Source of the DNA: RGIG4079 sp045646905
GTDB taxonomy: Bacteria; Bacteroidota; Bacteroidia; Bacteroidales; Muribaculaceae
Assembly: GCA_045646905.1 (NCBI GenBank)
Contig: JAZRLP010000016.1
Span: forward strand, 1 to 31,998
Length of the DNA: 31,998 nt
Direction: 5' to 3'
The translations under genes and the position numbers were made by a program. A model generated the notes under the pieces. It was not told the DNA's origin and made no database searches. It saw only the letters and a list, made by a program, of their open reading frames with translations. How positions within the stretch are numbered: the first letter of the stretch is position 1; every line of letters begins with the position of its first letter. Positions 7,787-15,968 of this stretch are shown piece after piece.

Positions 7787-8134
7787 ATGATAACCAAAGA
7801 AGTAATAAAAGAGGTATATAAAAAGTATCGCAAAAAGCCTAGATCAATCGATAGACTTGATGTCGCTTTATTGTTTGGTAAAGTGGGTGAAACACATGGC
7901 ATTGAAATTGTCGATAATAAAATAGTTATAAATAGTCTTGACCCCTCATCGTTGTTTAATAAAATATCGTTGTCGCGAGTGCACGGAATTGTAAATTTCG
8001 AAAAAACGATAGCGATAGTGTTGCATTCATCGATATTATTTCTTGATAAAGATGAACCCAAACAAAATATACACATAAAGCCACAGCCTCAAACTTTTAT
8101 GGAAAAGGTCAAAATGTGGTTTGGCCGATGGTAG
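7787..8134 (+). CDS. Small conserved-looking protein of unknown function
   Basis: This 115-residue protein begins M-I-T-K-E-V-I-K-E-V-Y-K-K-Y. I prefer this ATG; another ATG lies two codons upstream at 7781 and a TTG at 7763, but neither adds recognisable sequence. It is mixed alpha/beta, starts very basic (K-K-Y-R-K-K-P), and has no signal peptide or membrane helix. The centre alternates hydrophobic strands (I-V-D-N-K-I-V-I; I-A-I-V-L-H) and the C-terminus ends in an amphipathic W/F-rich helix. I do not recognise the family. It has its own promoter and stands between nhaD and aspS. The codon pattern looks like a genuine gene. Confidence 0.7.
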   Translation: MITKEVIKEVYKKYRKKPRSIDRLDVALLFGKVGETHGIEIVDNKIVINSLDPSSLFNKISLSRVHGIVNFEKTIAIVLHSSILFLDKDEPKQNIHIKPQPQTFMEKVKMWFGRW

Positions 8135-8287
8135 AGAGTTGTAAAAAGTGCTATAAATGTGGGGTAAATTCAATGAAATGTTGTAACTTTACACGAAATT
8201 TCATTAGGTGTGTTTTGTAAATTGCTATGTTGCGAAAAGCAAAGCCACTCAATAGTATAAAATGTTTTATAATTTCAATACACAGAT

Positions 8288-10051
8288 ATGTTTAGAAGTA
8301 AAACTTGCGGGGAACTCCGCATAAATGATGCCGGAACTGAAGTGACTCTTGCCGGTTGGGTGCAACGCGCGCGCAAAATGGGTGGTATGACCTTTGTAGA
8401 TATGCGTGACCGTTATGGCGTAACTCAAGTAGTGTTTAATAACGAAACCGATGCCACACTTTGTGAAGCAGCCAATCATCTTGGCCGTGAATATGTAATC
8501 CAGGTTACAGGTAAAGTGGCTGAGCGTTCAAGCAAAAATGCCAATCTTCCTACCGGGGATATTGAAATTATAGCAACCGATTTGAAAATATTAAACAAGT
8601 CAGATGTGCCTCCATTTACTATTGAAGATGACACCGATGGTGGCGATGACTTGCGCATGAAATATCGTTATCTCGATTTGCGTCGTCCTGCAGTGCGTCG
8701 CAATCTTGAGTTGCGTCACAAAATGGCGTTTGAAATTCGTCGCTATCTCGATGAAAAAGGCTTTATAGAGGTAGAAACACCTGTGTTGATTAAATCAACC
8801 CCCGAGGGTGCTCGCGACTTTGTGGTGCCTTCACGCATGAATCCAGGTGAATTCTACGCATTGCCACAATCACCACAAACATTCAAACAACTCTTGATGG
8901 TGAGTGGTTTTGACCGCTATTTCCAAATCGTGAAATGTTTCCGCGACGAAGACCTTCGTGCCGACCGTCAACCCGAGTTTACTCAAATTGACTGCGAAAT
9001 GTCGTTTGTTGAGCAAGAAGATGTGCTTCAAATGTTTGAAGGTCTTGTAAAACACATTTTCAAATATGTAAAAGATATTGACTTCGTCGATCCATTCCCT
9101 CGCATGACATGGGCCGATGCTATGAAATATTATGGTTGCGACAAGCCCGATACTCGTTTCGAGATGAAGTTTGTTGAAATCAAAGACCTCACCGTGGGTA
9201 AAGGTTTTGCAGTGCTCGATGATGCTGAATATGTAGGTGCTATTTGTGCTCCAGGTTGCGCATCTTACACTCGTAAACAACTCGACCAATTGACCGACTT
9301 CGTTAAACGCCCACAAATAGGTGCAAAGGGTATGATGTGGGTTAAAGTTGAGGAAGATGGCTCAATCAAGAGTTCAGTGTCAAAATTCTACACCGAAGAA
9401 GAATTGCGCACATGGGCAGAGCGTTGTAACGCTAACCCTGGCGACTTGATTTTGATTCTTGCAGGTCCTACAATGAAAACTCGCAAGCAACTTTGCGAAT
9501 TGCGTCTTGAAATGGGTAACCAACTCGGTTTGCGCGATCCACAAAAATTCTCTTGTCTATGGGTTGTTGACTTCCCATTGTTTGAGTGGGACGATGAAAC
9601 GCAACGCTTCTATGCAATGCACCACCCATTTACATCGCCTAATCCCGAAGACTTCCATAAACTTGATACAGCAACAGGCGAGGTGCGTGCTACAGCATAT
9701 GACATGATCGTGAATGGTAACGAACTTGGTGGTGGTAGTATTCGTATTCACGACGCTCAATTGCAAGACAAAATGTTTAAACTTCTCGGTCTCACCGATG
9801 AAGATGCACAATATAAATTTGGCTTCTTGATGAATGCATTCAAGTATGGTGCACCTCCTCATGGTGGTTTGGCATTCGGTTTCGACCGTTTTGTTTCAAT
9901 CCTTGCTGGTCTTGACTCAATTCGCGATGTTATCGCATTCCCTAAAAACAACTCGGGACGCGATATGATGATTGATGCTCCATCAACTATTGATGACGCT
10001 CAACTCAAAGAATTGGCAATCGATGTAGTTCTTCCTCAAGAAGAAAAATAA
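8288..10051 (+). CDS. aspS: Aspartyl-tRNA synthetase
   Basis: This 587-residue class II synthetase charges tRNA-Asp. Domains in order are the N-terminal OB-fold anticodon-binding domain (about 1-105), the catalytic core, the bacterial GAD insertion (about 285-415), and the end of the core. Motif 2 is F-R-D-E-D-L-R-A-D-R-Q-P-E-F (from residue 218), and motif 3 is G-L-A-F-G-F-D-R (527-534). The length equals the usual bacterial-type enzyme. Whether it is discriminating or also charges tRNA-Asn cannot be decided here. A loose promoter (TAACTTTA, 8184-8191) precedes it. The Nif3-like gene begins 10 nt after the stop, suggesting co-transcription. Confidence 0.97.
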   Translation: MFRSKTCGELRINDAGTEVTLAGWVQRARKMGGMTFVDMRDRYGVTQVVFNNETDATLCEAANHLGREYVIQVTGKVAERSSKNANLPTGDIEIIATDLKILNKSDVPPFTIEDDTDGGDDLRMKYRYLDLRRPAVRRNLELRHKMAFEIRRYLDEKGFIEVETPVLIKSTPEGARDFVVPSRMNPGEFYALPQSPQTFKQLLMVSGFDRYFQIVKCFRDEDLRADRQPEFTQIDCEMSFVEQEDVLQMFEGLVKHIFKYVKDIDFVDPFPRMTWADAMKYYGCDKPDTRFEMKFVEIKDLTVGKGFAVLDDAEYVGAICAPGCASYTRKQLDQLTDFVKRPQIGAKGMMWVKVEEDGSIKSSVSKFYTEEELRTWAERCNANPGDLILILAGPTMKTRKQLCELRLEMGNQLGLRDPQKFSCLWVVDFPLFEWDDETQRFYAMHHPFTSPNPEDFHKLDTATGEVRATAYDMIVNGNELGGGSIRIHDAQLQDKMFKLLGLTDEDAQYKFGFLMNAFKYGAPPHGGLAFGFDRFVSILAGLDSIRDVIAFPKNNSGRDMMIDAPSTIDDAQLKELAIDVVLPQEEK

Positions 10052-10061
10052 TATAAAGCCT

Positions 10062-11159
10062 ATGACAATAGCCGATGTAACATCAGCAATAGAAAAGTTT
10101 GCACCGCTCGCATTGCAAGAAGACTATGATAATAGTGGGTTGCAAGTGGGTAATCGTGCCCTAAAGTGCACAGGTGCATTATTATGTGTTGATGTTACCC
10201 CTGCTATCGTTGATGAGGCTGTAGAGAGAGGTTGCAACCTCATAATTTCGCACCATCCGTTAATATTTAAGGGACTTAAGCGATTGACCGGGAACTCGCA
10301 AGTGGAACTGACAGTGATGAAGGCCATTAAAGCCGAAGTCGCAATCTACTCGTGCCACACGGCAATAGATAATGCAACCAATGGAGTGTCGTGGGAAATG
10401 GCTCGCCGATTAAGTGTAGGCGATTTGCAAATCCTTGAGCCACAACAAGGGAAAATGCTTAAACTATCGGTGATGGTGCCCAATGCGCATTGTGAAGCTG
10501 TGAAGAATGCGTTGTTTGAGGCCGGAGCTGGGGCTATAGGCGATTATGATAGTTGTAGCTTTTCGGTGCAAGGAAATGGCTCGTTTAGAGCATTGTCGGG
10601 TGCAAATCCGTTTGTAGGGCAAGTGGGGGAAGTGCATCACGAGCCCGAAACAAAGATTGATGTAGTGTTGCCACGATGGTTGAGGAGTAGGGTAGAAAGA
10701 GCATTAATTGATGCTCATCCCTATGAGGAGCCTGCATATGAATTTATTGCAATGGAAAACGAATCAAAATATCTTGGTTCGGGAGTTGTGGGGCAATTAT
10801 CTGAATCGGTGAGTTTGGCTCAACTCATATCGCAAATCAAAGAAGCATTTAATTCACCTATGGTGCGATGTAATACCGCCAATGTGAGTCAACCTGTATC
10901 AAAAATTGCAATGTGTGGAGGCTCGGGCGCATTCTTGATAAGGAATGCAATAGCTCATGGTGCACAGGTTTATATTACCTCCGATGTGAAATATCACGAT
11001 TTCGTTGACTATAAAAATGATATAATTATCATAGATATTGGACATTTTGAAAGTGAAGAATGCACAAAAAGCATTTTTTATCGTGAAATTCAAGAAAAAT
11101 TTCCTAACTTTGCACTTTATTATTCAGAAATAGAACAAAATCCCATAAATTATTTGTAA
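10062..11159 (+). CDS. Nif3-like dinuclear-metal protein (YbgI/YqfO family)
   Basis: This 365-residue protein of the NIF3 family forms toroidal hexamers with a two-metal site; the cellular reaction is not settled. The metal ligands are visible: S-H-H-P (His64, His65), Y-S-C-H-T-A-I-D (His99, Asp103), and the C-terminal G-H-F-E-S-E (His328, Glu332). The length shows it is the long form with a central PII/CutA1-like insertion (about 130-235), as in Bacillus YqfO. It sits 10 nt after aspS, and its stop is 3 nt before the next ATG, so translational coupling with the zinc-ribbon gene is likely. This pair is a common neighbourhood in Bacteroidetes (recalled knowledge). Confidence 0.9.
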   Translation: MTIADVTSAIEKFAPLALQEDYDNSGLQVGNRALKCTGALLCVDVTPAIVDEAVERGCNLIISHHPLIFKGLKRLTGNSQVELTVMKAIKAEVAIYSCHTAIDNATNGVSWEMARRLSVGDLQILEPQQGKMLKLSVMVPNAHCEAVKNALFEAGAGAIGDYDSCSFSVQGNGSFRALSGANPFVGQVGEVHHEPETKIDVVLPRWLRSRVERALIDAHPYEEPAYEFIAMENESKYLGSGVVGQLSESVSLAQLISQIKEAFNSPMVRCNTANVSQPVSKIAMCGGSGAFLIRNAIAHGAQVYITSDVKYHDFVDYKNDIIIIDIGHFESEECTKSIFYREIQEKFPNFALYYSEIEQNPINYL

Positions 11160-11162
11160 GAT

Positions 11163-11924
11163 ATGGCTGCAGATAAGTCAAAAAGTGAATCATTATCAGT
11201 AGAACAGCGTTTGAAATCGCTTTATCAACTTCAAACATTGCTTTCAGAAATCGACCGCATCAAAACTATTCGCGGTGAGCTTCCTCTTGAAGTAAAAGAC
11301 CTTGAAGATAGCATCGAAGGTCTTAACACTCGTATAAGCAACTTTCAAGCTGAAATCAAAGAATTGGAGCATAAGACTAATGTTGAAAAAGAAAAAATAC
11401 ATGAGTCTCTTGCTAAAATCGAAAGATATAAATCTCAACTTGATGAGATTGTAAACGGTAAAGAATTTGCAGTGTTGTCAAAGGAAATTGAGTTCCAAAC
11501 TCTTGAAATCCAATTAAGCGAAAAGCGTATCCTTGAAAATACTCGCCTAATTGCAAATAAAAATAAAGATGTAGAAGCAACTCAAGAAATACTTGTTGAC
11601 AAGCAACACATCCTTGAAGACAAAAAGGTCGAACTTGATGAAATCGTATCTGAAACTCGTCAAGAAGAAGAAGTAATTCGCGAAAAAGCTAAAGCTCTTG
11701 AACCCAAAATTGATGCTCGCACTTTAGCAGCTTTCAAACGCATTCGCAAAAATGCTCGTAACGGTCTTGGTGTTGTTTACATCCAACGAAATGCTTGTGG
11801 TGGCTGTTTCAATCGCATCCCACCTCAAAAACAAATGGAAATTAAACTTCATAAGAAAATCATCGTATGCGAATATTGTGGTCGCATCATGATTGATCCC
11901 GAGCTTGCTGGTATAAAAGATTAA
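11163..11924 (+). CDS. Coiled-coil protein with C-terminal C4 zinc ribbon
   Basis: This 253-residue protein is almost all heptad-rich, Glu/Lys-rich coiled coil (about 15-185), ending in a zinc ribbon with Cys212, Cys215, Cys236 and Cys239 (C-G-G-C and C-E-Y-C-G). It matches the C4-type zinc-ribbon family found across bacteria, whose structure is a long hairpin of helices with a nucleic-acid-binding-like tip. Roles as an RNA- or secretion-related chaperone have been proposed for relatives. No signal peptide is present, so it is cytoplasmic. It starts 3 nt after the Nif3-like stop and ends the aspS operon before a strong terminator. Confidence 0.88.
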   Translation: MAADKSKSESLSVEQRLKSLYQLQTLLSEIDRIKTIRGELPLEVKDLEDSIEGLNTRISNFQAEIKELEHKTNVEKEKIHESLAKIERYKSQLDEIVNGKEFAVLSKEIEFQTLEIQLSEKRILENTRLIANKNKDVEATQEILVDKQHILEDKKVELDEIVSETRQEEEVIREKAKALEPKIDARTLAAFKRIRKNARNGLGVVYIQRNACGGCFNRIPPQKQMEIKLHKKIIVCEYCGRIMIDPELAGIKD

Positions 11925-11948
11925 TAATAGAAATTAAGATAAATCACG

Positions 11949-11987
11949 CGAGGTTCTGCATTAGGTAGAGCCTCGTTTTGTTTTTTT
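11949..11987 (+). terminator. Terminator after the aspS/Nif3/zinc-ribbon operon
   Basis: CGAGGTTCT pairs with AGAGCCTCG (one T-G wobble) across a 9-nt loop and is followed by TTTTGTTTTTTT. It is a strong intrinsic terminator. Confidence 0.85.
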
Positions 11988-12054
11988 AATACTTTGGACT
12001 GGTATATGGGCTGAAAAAAATGGCAAAAATATCTATTTTCTCGTTAAAAATTGC

Positions 12055-12062
12055 TACCTTTG
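12055..12062 (+). promoter_or_regulatory. -7 box of the serine palmitoyltransferase gene
   Basis: TACCTTTG is an exact TAnnTTTG match, leaving a leader of about 70 nt before the ATG at 12139. No clear -33 TTTG is present at the standard distance. Confidence 0.6.
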
Positions 12063-12138
12063 TAGCCTGCAAAATTTCAAACGGTTGTCGTTGTTTTGTA
12101 GATAGTTTATAACCTCATTTTCACATTTTTAATAAACT

Positions 12139-13326
12139 ATGAAGCTATTACAAGCTAAACTCGCTAAATATACAGCGCCACAAGAAGCTAAAGCGGCTGG
12201 GGTGTATCCCTATTTCCGCGCAATCTCAAGTGAACAAGATTGTGAAGTAATCATCGATGGCAAGAAGGTATTAATGTTTGGTTCAAACTGCTATACTGGT
12301 CTTGTTAACGACCCTCGTATTAAAGAAGCTGCAATTGAAGCAACTCGCAAATATGGTACAGGTTGCGCAGGTTCTCCATTCCTTAATGGTACGCTCGACC
12401 TACACAAAAAACTCGAAGCACGCATTGCTGAATATATCGGCAAAGAAGATGTAATGATTTATTCTACAGGTTTCGGTGTAAACCTTGGCGTAGTATCGGC
12501 TCTTACTGGTCGTGAAGACTATATTCTTTGGGACGAACAAGACCATGCTTCAATCATTGAAGGGCATCGCTTGGCATTCTCTCAAAAATTGAAATACAAG
12601 CACAACGATATGGAGTCGCTCGAAAAGCAACTTCAAAAGTGTGCTCCCGATAAAGTGAAACTCATCGTTACCGATGGCGTCTTCTCAATGGAAGGCGATG
12701 TTGCAAATCTTCCTGAAATTGTTAGACTTGCAAAACAATACAACGCAACTGTGATGGTTGACGAAGCACACAGTATCGGTGTGTTTGGTAAAGGTGGCCG
12801 TGGTACTTGTGACCACTTTGGCGTAACAAAAGATGTTGACCTCATTATGGGTACATTCAGTAAATCTTTTGCTTCACTCGGTGGTTTCATCGCAACCGAT
12901 AAAGAAATCACTAACTTCCTTCGTCACCACTCTCGTTCATATATCTTCACAGCAAGTATCACTCCTGCATCAACAGCTGCTGCTCTTGCTGCTATCGATA
13001 TCATGGAAAAAGAGCCCGAATTGCAAGAACACCTTTGGGATATTACAAACTATGCTCTTGAAGGATTCCGCAATATGGGTTGCGAAATAGGTCACACATC
13101 AACACCTATCATTCCATTGTATATCCGCGATAATATGAAGACATTTGCAATCACTCGTGATCTTCTCAACGAAGGCATCTTTGTTAATCCAGTTGTGTCA
13201 CCTGCGGTTGCTCCACAAGACACTTTGATTCGTTTCAGCATGATGGCTACTCACACCAAAGAGCAAGTTACTTATGCTCTCGAAAAAATCCAAAAAGTGT
13301 TCCGTGCTTATGGCTTGATACCATAA
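12139..13326 (+). CDS. spt: Serine palmitoyltransferase (sphingolipid synthesis)
   Basis: This 395-residue PLP enzyme of the alpha-oxoamine synthase family condenses an acyl-CoA with an amino acid. In Bacteroidales the serine palmitoyltransferase has this N-terminus and length and makes 3-ketosphinganine, the first step to sphingolipids. Landmarks are His136 (D-E-Q-D-H-A-S) stacking on PLP, D-E-A-H-S-I-G (208-214), and the Schiff-base Lys242 in T-F-S-K-S-F-A-S-L-G-G. The protein is soluble and has no membrane helix. The close paralogue 2-amino-3-ketobutyrate CoA ligase (Kbl) is the main alternative; the absence of a threonine dehydrogenase neighbour and the overall resemblance favour SPT. It is a single-gene transcript between a promoter and a strong terminator. 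Confidence 0.85.
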   Translation: MKLLQAKLAKYTAPQEAKAAGVYPYFRAISSEQDCEVIIDGKKVLMFGSNCYTGLVNDPRIKEAAIEATRKYGTGCAGSPFLNGTLDLHKKLEARIAEYIGKEDVMIYSTGFGVNLGVVSALTGREDYILWDEQDHASIIEGHRLAFSQKLKYKHNDMESLEKQLQKCAPDKVKLIVTDGVFSMEGDVANLPEIVRLAKQYNATVMVDEAHSIGVFGKGGRGTCDHFGVTKDVDLIMGTFSKSFASLGGFIATDKEITNFLRHHSRSYIFTASITPASTAAALAAIDIMEKEPELQEHLWDITNYALEGFRNMGCEIGHTSTPIIPLYIRDNMKTFAITRDLLNEGIFVNPVVSPAVAPQDTLIRFSMMATHTKEQVTYALEKIQKVFRAYGLIP

Positions 13327-13350
13327 TAAAACAATTTGATTATATATCCC

Positions 13351-13388
13351 AAAAACTCCGACATGCAAAAGTGTGTCGGAGTTTTTTT
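13351..13388 (+). terminator. Terminator after spt
   Basis: AAAAACTCCGACA (13351-13363) pairs with TGTCGGAGTTTTT from about 13374, an almost perfect 13-bp stem followed by further T residues. It is a very strong intrinsic terminator. Confidence 0.9.
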
Positions 13389-13479
13389 GTGTAATTATAT
13401 GTACGGAGGCAAATTCTGATATATTCTCAACTAAAGCATTGTTGTATTAATCATAAATCGGTTGCAAATTAAATGATAT

Positions 13480-13490
13480 GCACGATTTTG
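13480..13490 (+). promoter_or_regulatory. Single GCACGATTTTG element upstream of the TPR/AraC gene
   Basis: It differs by one base from the two elements at 15273 and 15294. It lies about 30 nt upstream of the -33 box. No second copy at 21 bp on either side is seen, so an operator role is weaker here. Confidence 0.3.
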
Positions 13491-13518
13491 TATAATATAT
13501 GATAAGGAAAAAACTTAA

Positions 13519-13550
13519 TTTTGTGATAATAAACAAATTTTCTATCTTTG
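13519..13550 (+). promoter_or_regulatory. Promoter of the TPR/AraC regulator gene
   Basis: TTTTG (13519-13523), 19 nt, and TATCTTTG (13543-13550) form a full match to the Bacteroidetes promoter, 27 nt before the start codon. A GCACGATTTTG element lies about 30 nt upstream of the -33 box at 13480. Confidence 0.75.
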
Positions 13551-13577
13551 TGAGGAACCTATTGACACGATTATGTT

Positions 13578-15230
13578 ATGGATATGAAAAAACTATTAAA
13601 AAGATTAGGGCTATTTATAACTATATTGATTTTAACTGTTGATATTTTTGCAACAAGTGTGTCTATGGTTGAAAAACAACTAATCGATTGTGAAAAATTG
13701 CACGGAGAAGCATTAATTAGTGCTGGTAATGAACTAATGCAAATGTTTTATGAAGAAAAACTCACTGACGCTCAAATTGTATTTAGCGCTAACGATAATT
13801 CTAAATTTATAAATCAACAAATGTGGTATTGGGCAAGTGAATATTTCTATGCACATCAAGCCTATCCTCAAGCGTTGAAATATGGATTGCAAGCATTGCC
13901 ATTATGTACAAATGATGAAGATAGAGCAAATTATTTGAGCCTGATATCTTTGATATACTTTCGTCAGTCCAATTATGAGCAAGCGGCTAATTATGCCAAG
14001 CAATGTTATGTGCTTGACGAAAAATCGGGCGATCCCGATGTTATGAGTTCGTCACTAAACACTCTTGCTGGTATATATATAGGTGCAAATCAGCCCAAAG
14101 AGGCCGAACAATATATTCTCAAAGGGATAAAACTTGCCAAGCAAGCAAATAATCCGGCACGAATGGCAGTGTTGCAAGGGATGGCATCGGAGGTGTATCA
14201 CGCATTAGGTGATTGCAATGAGGCTTTAAAGTATATCAATGATGCGTGCAAGATTGAGCAAAAATTGGGGAATGAACACAAATTAATGGTGCGTTTGTCG
14301 CAAAAAGCATCGGTATTAACCGGAATGCATGATTATAAGGGGGCTGAAAGTCTTCTCAATCAAGTTATCCCTTATTTAGAAAAGGTAGGAGATAAGCAAT
14401 CGCTTGCTATTTCTTGCAACAAAATGGGAATGGCATTGATGGGACAAAATCTCGATGATGAAGCGGTGGGCTACTATCGCAAGGCTGCTGAGATTTTTGC
14501 CAACATCGGTGACCGAGGAAATGAAATGCACTCTCGCAAAGGACTATATGAGTGTTTATGGAGTAGTAATCCCGATAGCGCAAAAATTGAACTAAATCGC
14601 TTTAACGACTTGAAAGATTCACTATATAATATGGCCTCGGCCGAGAGTCTCGCTCGTTATAATGCCGAGTTTGGCTCTGATTGGTTGCAACACGAAAATG
14701 AATTACAAAAGGAAAAAAATAAGAAGATAATCATTTGGGGAGTCGTTATATTAGTGCTATTGGTTGGTGGAGTGTGGTTATTAATGCGTCGCAAGATGCG
14801 ATTGCGTGAATCGGCGTTGCAAACGATAATCAAAGAATTACAGCCACAAAACGAGCCCGAATTGGTAAAAGAGCAAGAAGAATTGAGCGCTTCTGATCAA
14901 GAACTTCTTTCACGATTGGTTGCCGAAGTGAAAAACAATATGGCCGATGGAGATGTTTCAATCGAAGCATTGGCGTCAAAATTATGTATTACTCGTGGAC
15001 AATTAAATCGACGCATGAAATCAATAACTGGGGTAACCACTCAACAATATGTGATGCGAATACGCCTTGAACATGCTCGATTGTTACTCGTTGATAATAA
15101 AGAAATTCCTATTTCGGAAGTGGCATTAGGGTGTGGTTTTGAAGATGCTACAAGCTTCTCTCGAGCATTTCGACGCACATTTGGAAAGTCGCCATCTCAA
15201 TATCGTAATGAAACTCAAAATGTAATATAA
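13578..15230 (+). CDS. Membrane-bound TPR sensor with AraC-type DNA-binding domain
   Basis: This 550-residue protein has an N-terminal hydrophobic signal or anchor (about 5-27), a tetratricopeptide-repeat region (about 40-345), a membrane helix (about 383-404) and a cytoplasmic AraC/XylS helix-turn-helix domain (about 455-546). The TPR part would be in the periplasm and the DNA-binding domain inside the cell. This is a one-component membrane-spanning regulator, laid out like Bacteroides hybrid two-component proteins but without kinase or receiver. The HTH core includes L-C-I-T-R-G-Q-L-N-R-R and C-G-F-E-D-A-T-S-F-S-R-A-F. The start could also be the ATG at 13584. Its DNA-binding domain closely resembles the next gene product, suggesting duplication. 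Likely targets are the envelope genes downstream (inference). Confidence 0.85.
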   Translation: MDMKKLLKRLGLFITILILTVDIFATSVSMVEKQLIDCEKLHGEALISAGNELMQMFYEEKLTDAQIVFSANDNSKFINQQMWYWASEYFYAHQAYPQALKYGLQALPLCTNDEDRANYLSLISLIYFRQSNYEQAANYAKQCYVLDEKSGDPDVMSSSLNTLAGIYIGANQPKEAEQYILKGIKLAKQANNPARMAVLQGMASEVYHALGDCNEALKYINDACKIEQKLGNEHKLMVRLSQKASVLTGMHDYKGAESLLNQVIPYLEKVGDKQSLAISCNKMGMALMGQNLDDEAVGYYRKAAEIFANIGDRGNEMHSRKGLYECLWSSNPDSAKIELNRFNDLKDSLYNMASAESLARYNAEFGSDWLQHENELQKEKNKKIIIWGVVILVLLVGGVWLLMRRKMRLRESALQTIIKELQPQNEPELVKEQEELSASDQELLSRLVAEVKNNMADGDVSIEALASKLCITRGQLNRRMKSITGVTTQQYVMRIRLEHARLLLVDNKEIPISEVALGCGFEDATSFSRAFRRTFGKSPSQYRNETQNVI

Positions 15231-15272
15231 ATTGGATAAGTTCCCTTAAAAACAATAACATAACATTAATTC

Positions 15273-15304
15273 GCACGATTATGCCAAGACCTTGCACGAT
15301 TATG
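15273..15304 (+). promoter_or_regulatory. Direct repeat GCACGATTATG x2, 21 bp apart; possible AraC-type operator
   Basis: GCACGATTATG occurs at 15273-15283 and again at 15294-15304, exactly 21 bp apart, directly upstream of the promoter of the short AraC gene (-7 box at 15330). A third copy with one change (GCACGATTTTG) is at 13480-13490 upstream of the paralogous regulator. AraC-family proteins commonly bind direct half-sites about two helical turns apart. Operator function is inference; the second copy also lies in a terminator loop. Confidence 0.4.
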
Positions 15305-15320
15305 CAAGGTCTTTATTTTT
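15286..15320 (+). terminator. Terminator after the TPR/AraC regulator, containing a repeated motif
   Basis: AAGACCTTGCA (15286-15296) pairs with TGCAAGGTCTT (15303-15313) around a 6-nt loop, followed by a T-rich tail. The loop overlaps a GCACGATTATG element that also occurs 21 bp upstream, so the site may have a second role. Confidence 0.8.
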
Positions 15321-15329
15321 CGTTATACC

Positions 15330-15337
15330 TACCTTTG
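15330..15337 (+). promoter_or_regulatory. -7 box of the short AraC gene
   Basis: TACCTTTG matches the Bacteroidetes -7 box, about 40 nt before the ATG at 15378. The -33 position falls in the T tail of the preceding terminator hairpin and shows no clear TTTG. Confidence 0.55.
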
Positions 15338-15377
15338 TAAAACTTAAAAATAACAAAACAGTTTTTATAAAGAAATA

Positions 15378-15734
15378 ATGAATGACCCTAAAAAACATAG
15401 CAAACTTAATCAACTATTTATTGAACGACTCACTTCTATTATAATGGATGAAATGTCGTTGGGTAAAATTTCGTTGGAAATGGTTGCGTCCAAAATGTTT
15501 ATTACAAGAGGCCAACTAAATCGCAAGGTTAAAGCAATAACAGGTCGCACTACACAGCAATTTGCAATGGATATTCGCCTAAAGAATGCGTGTAATTTGT
15601 TGAAAAATAGTCCCGATATAATGATATCAGAAGTTGCTTATAAATGTGGTTTTGAAGAAGCAACAAGTTTTTCTCGTGCATTTCATCGAGAATATAATAC
15701 TTCTCCCACAAAATACCGAAATGAAAATATTTAA
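15378..15734 (+). CDS. Stand-alone AraC-type DNA-binding domain protein
   Basis: This 118-residue protein consists of little more than a double helix-turn-helix of the AraC/XylS family. The motifs F-I-T-R-G-Q-L-N-R-K, Y-K-C-G-F-E-E-A-T-S-F-S-R-A-F and S-P-T-K-Y-R-N-E are shared almost residue for residue with the C-terminus of the preceding membrane regulator. It has no sensor, signal peptide or membrane helix. Small SoxS/MarA-like activators have this size, so it could work alone. The strong likeness to its neighbour suggests it arose by duplication and may compete for the same sites. It has its own promoter and terminator. Confidence 0.88.
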   Translation: MNDPKKHSKLNQLFIERLTSIIMDEMSLGKISLEMVASKMFITRGQLNRKVKAITGRTTQQFAMDIRLKNACNLLKNSPDIMISEVAYKCGFEEATSFSRAFHREYNTSPTKYRNENI

Positions 15735-15852
15735 TTAGGGTATAGCAAATTTTTTTAAGAAGAGAACTGTGTAGCGAATATGCGATTCTAATTTTCTAAA
15801 TATGGGGATAATAAAAATTTCATAAAAAATAGACTATATGCATTATTAAGTC

Positions 15853-15889
15853 AAGGCCATGCATCATTTTGTATGGCCTTTTCTTTTTG
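15853..15889 (+). terminator. Terminator after the short AraC gene
   Basis: AAGGCCAT (15853-15860) pairs with ATGGCCTT (15873-15880), followed by a T-rich run. It lies about 120 nt after the stop codon; the intervening sequence shows no ORF. Confidence 0.75.
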
Positions 15890-15896
15890 TGATATA

Positions 15897-15904
15897 TATA
15901 TTTG
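15897..15904 (+). promoter_or_regulatory. -7 box for the lipoprotein/secreted-protein pair
   Basis: TATATTTG matches TAnnTTTG about 65 nt before the ATG at 15969. The -33 element is unclear because the T-rich terminator overlaps its expected place. Confidence 0.5.
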
Positions 15905-15968
15905 CATATATATTTTAACGACTAAAAAATTCCATTAAATAGATTATTAACTATTAAATTTATATGTC

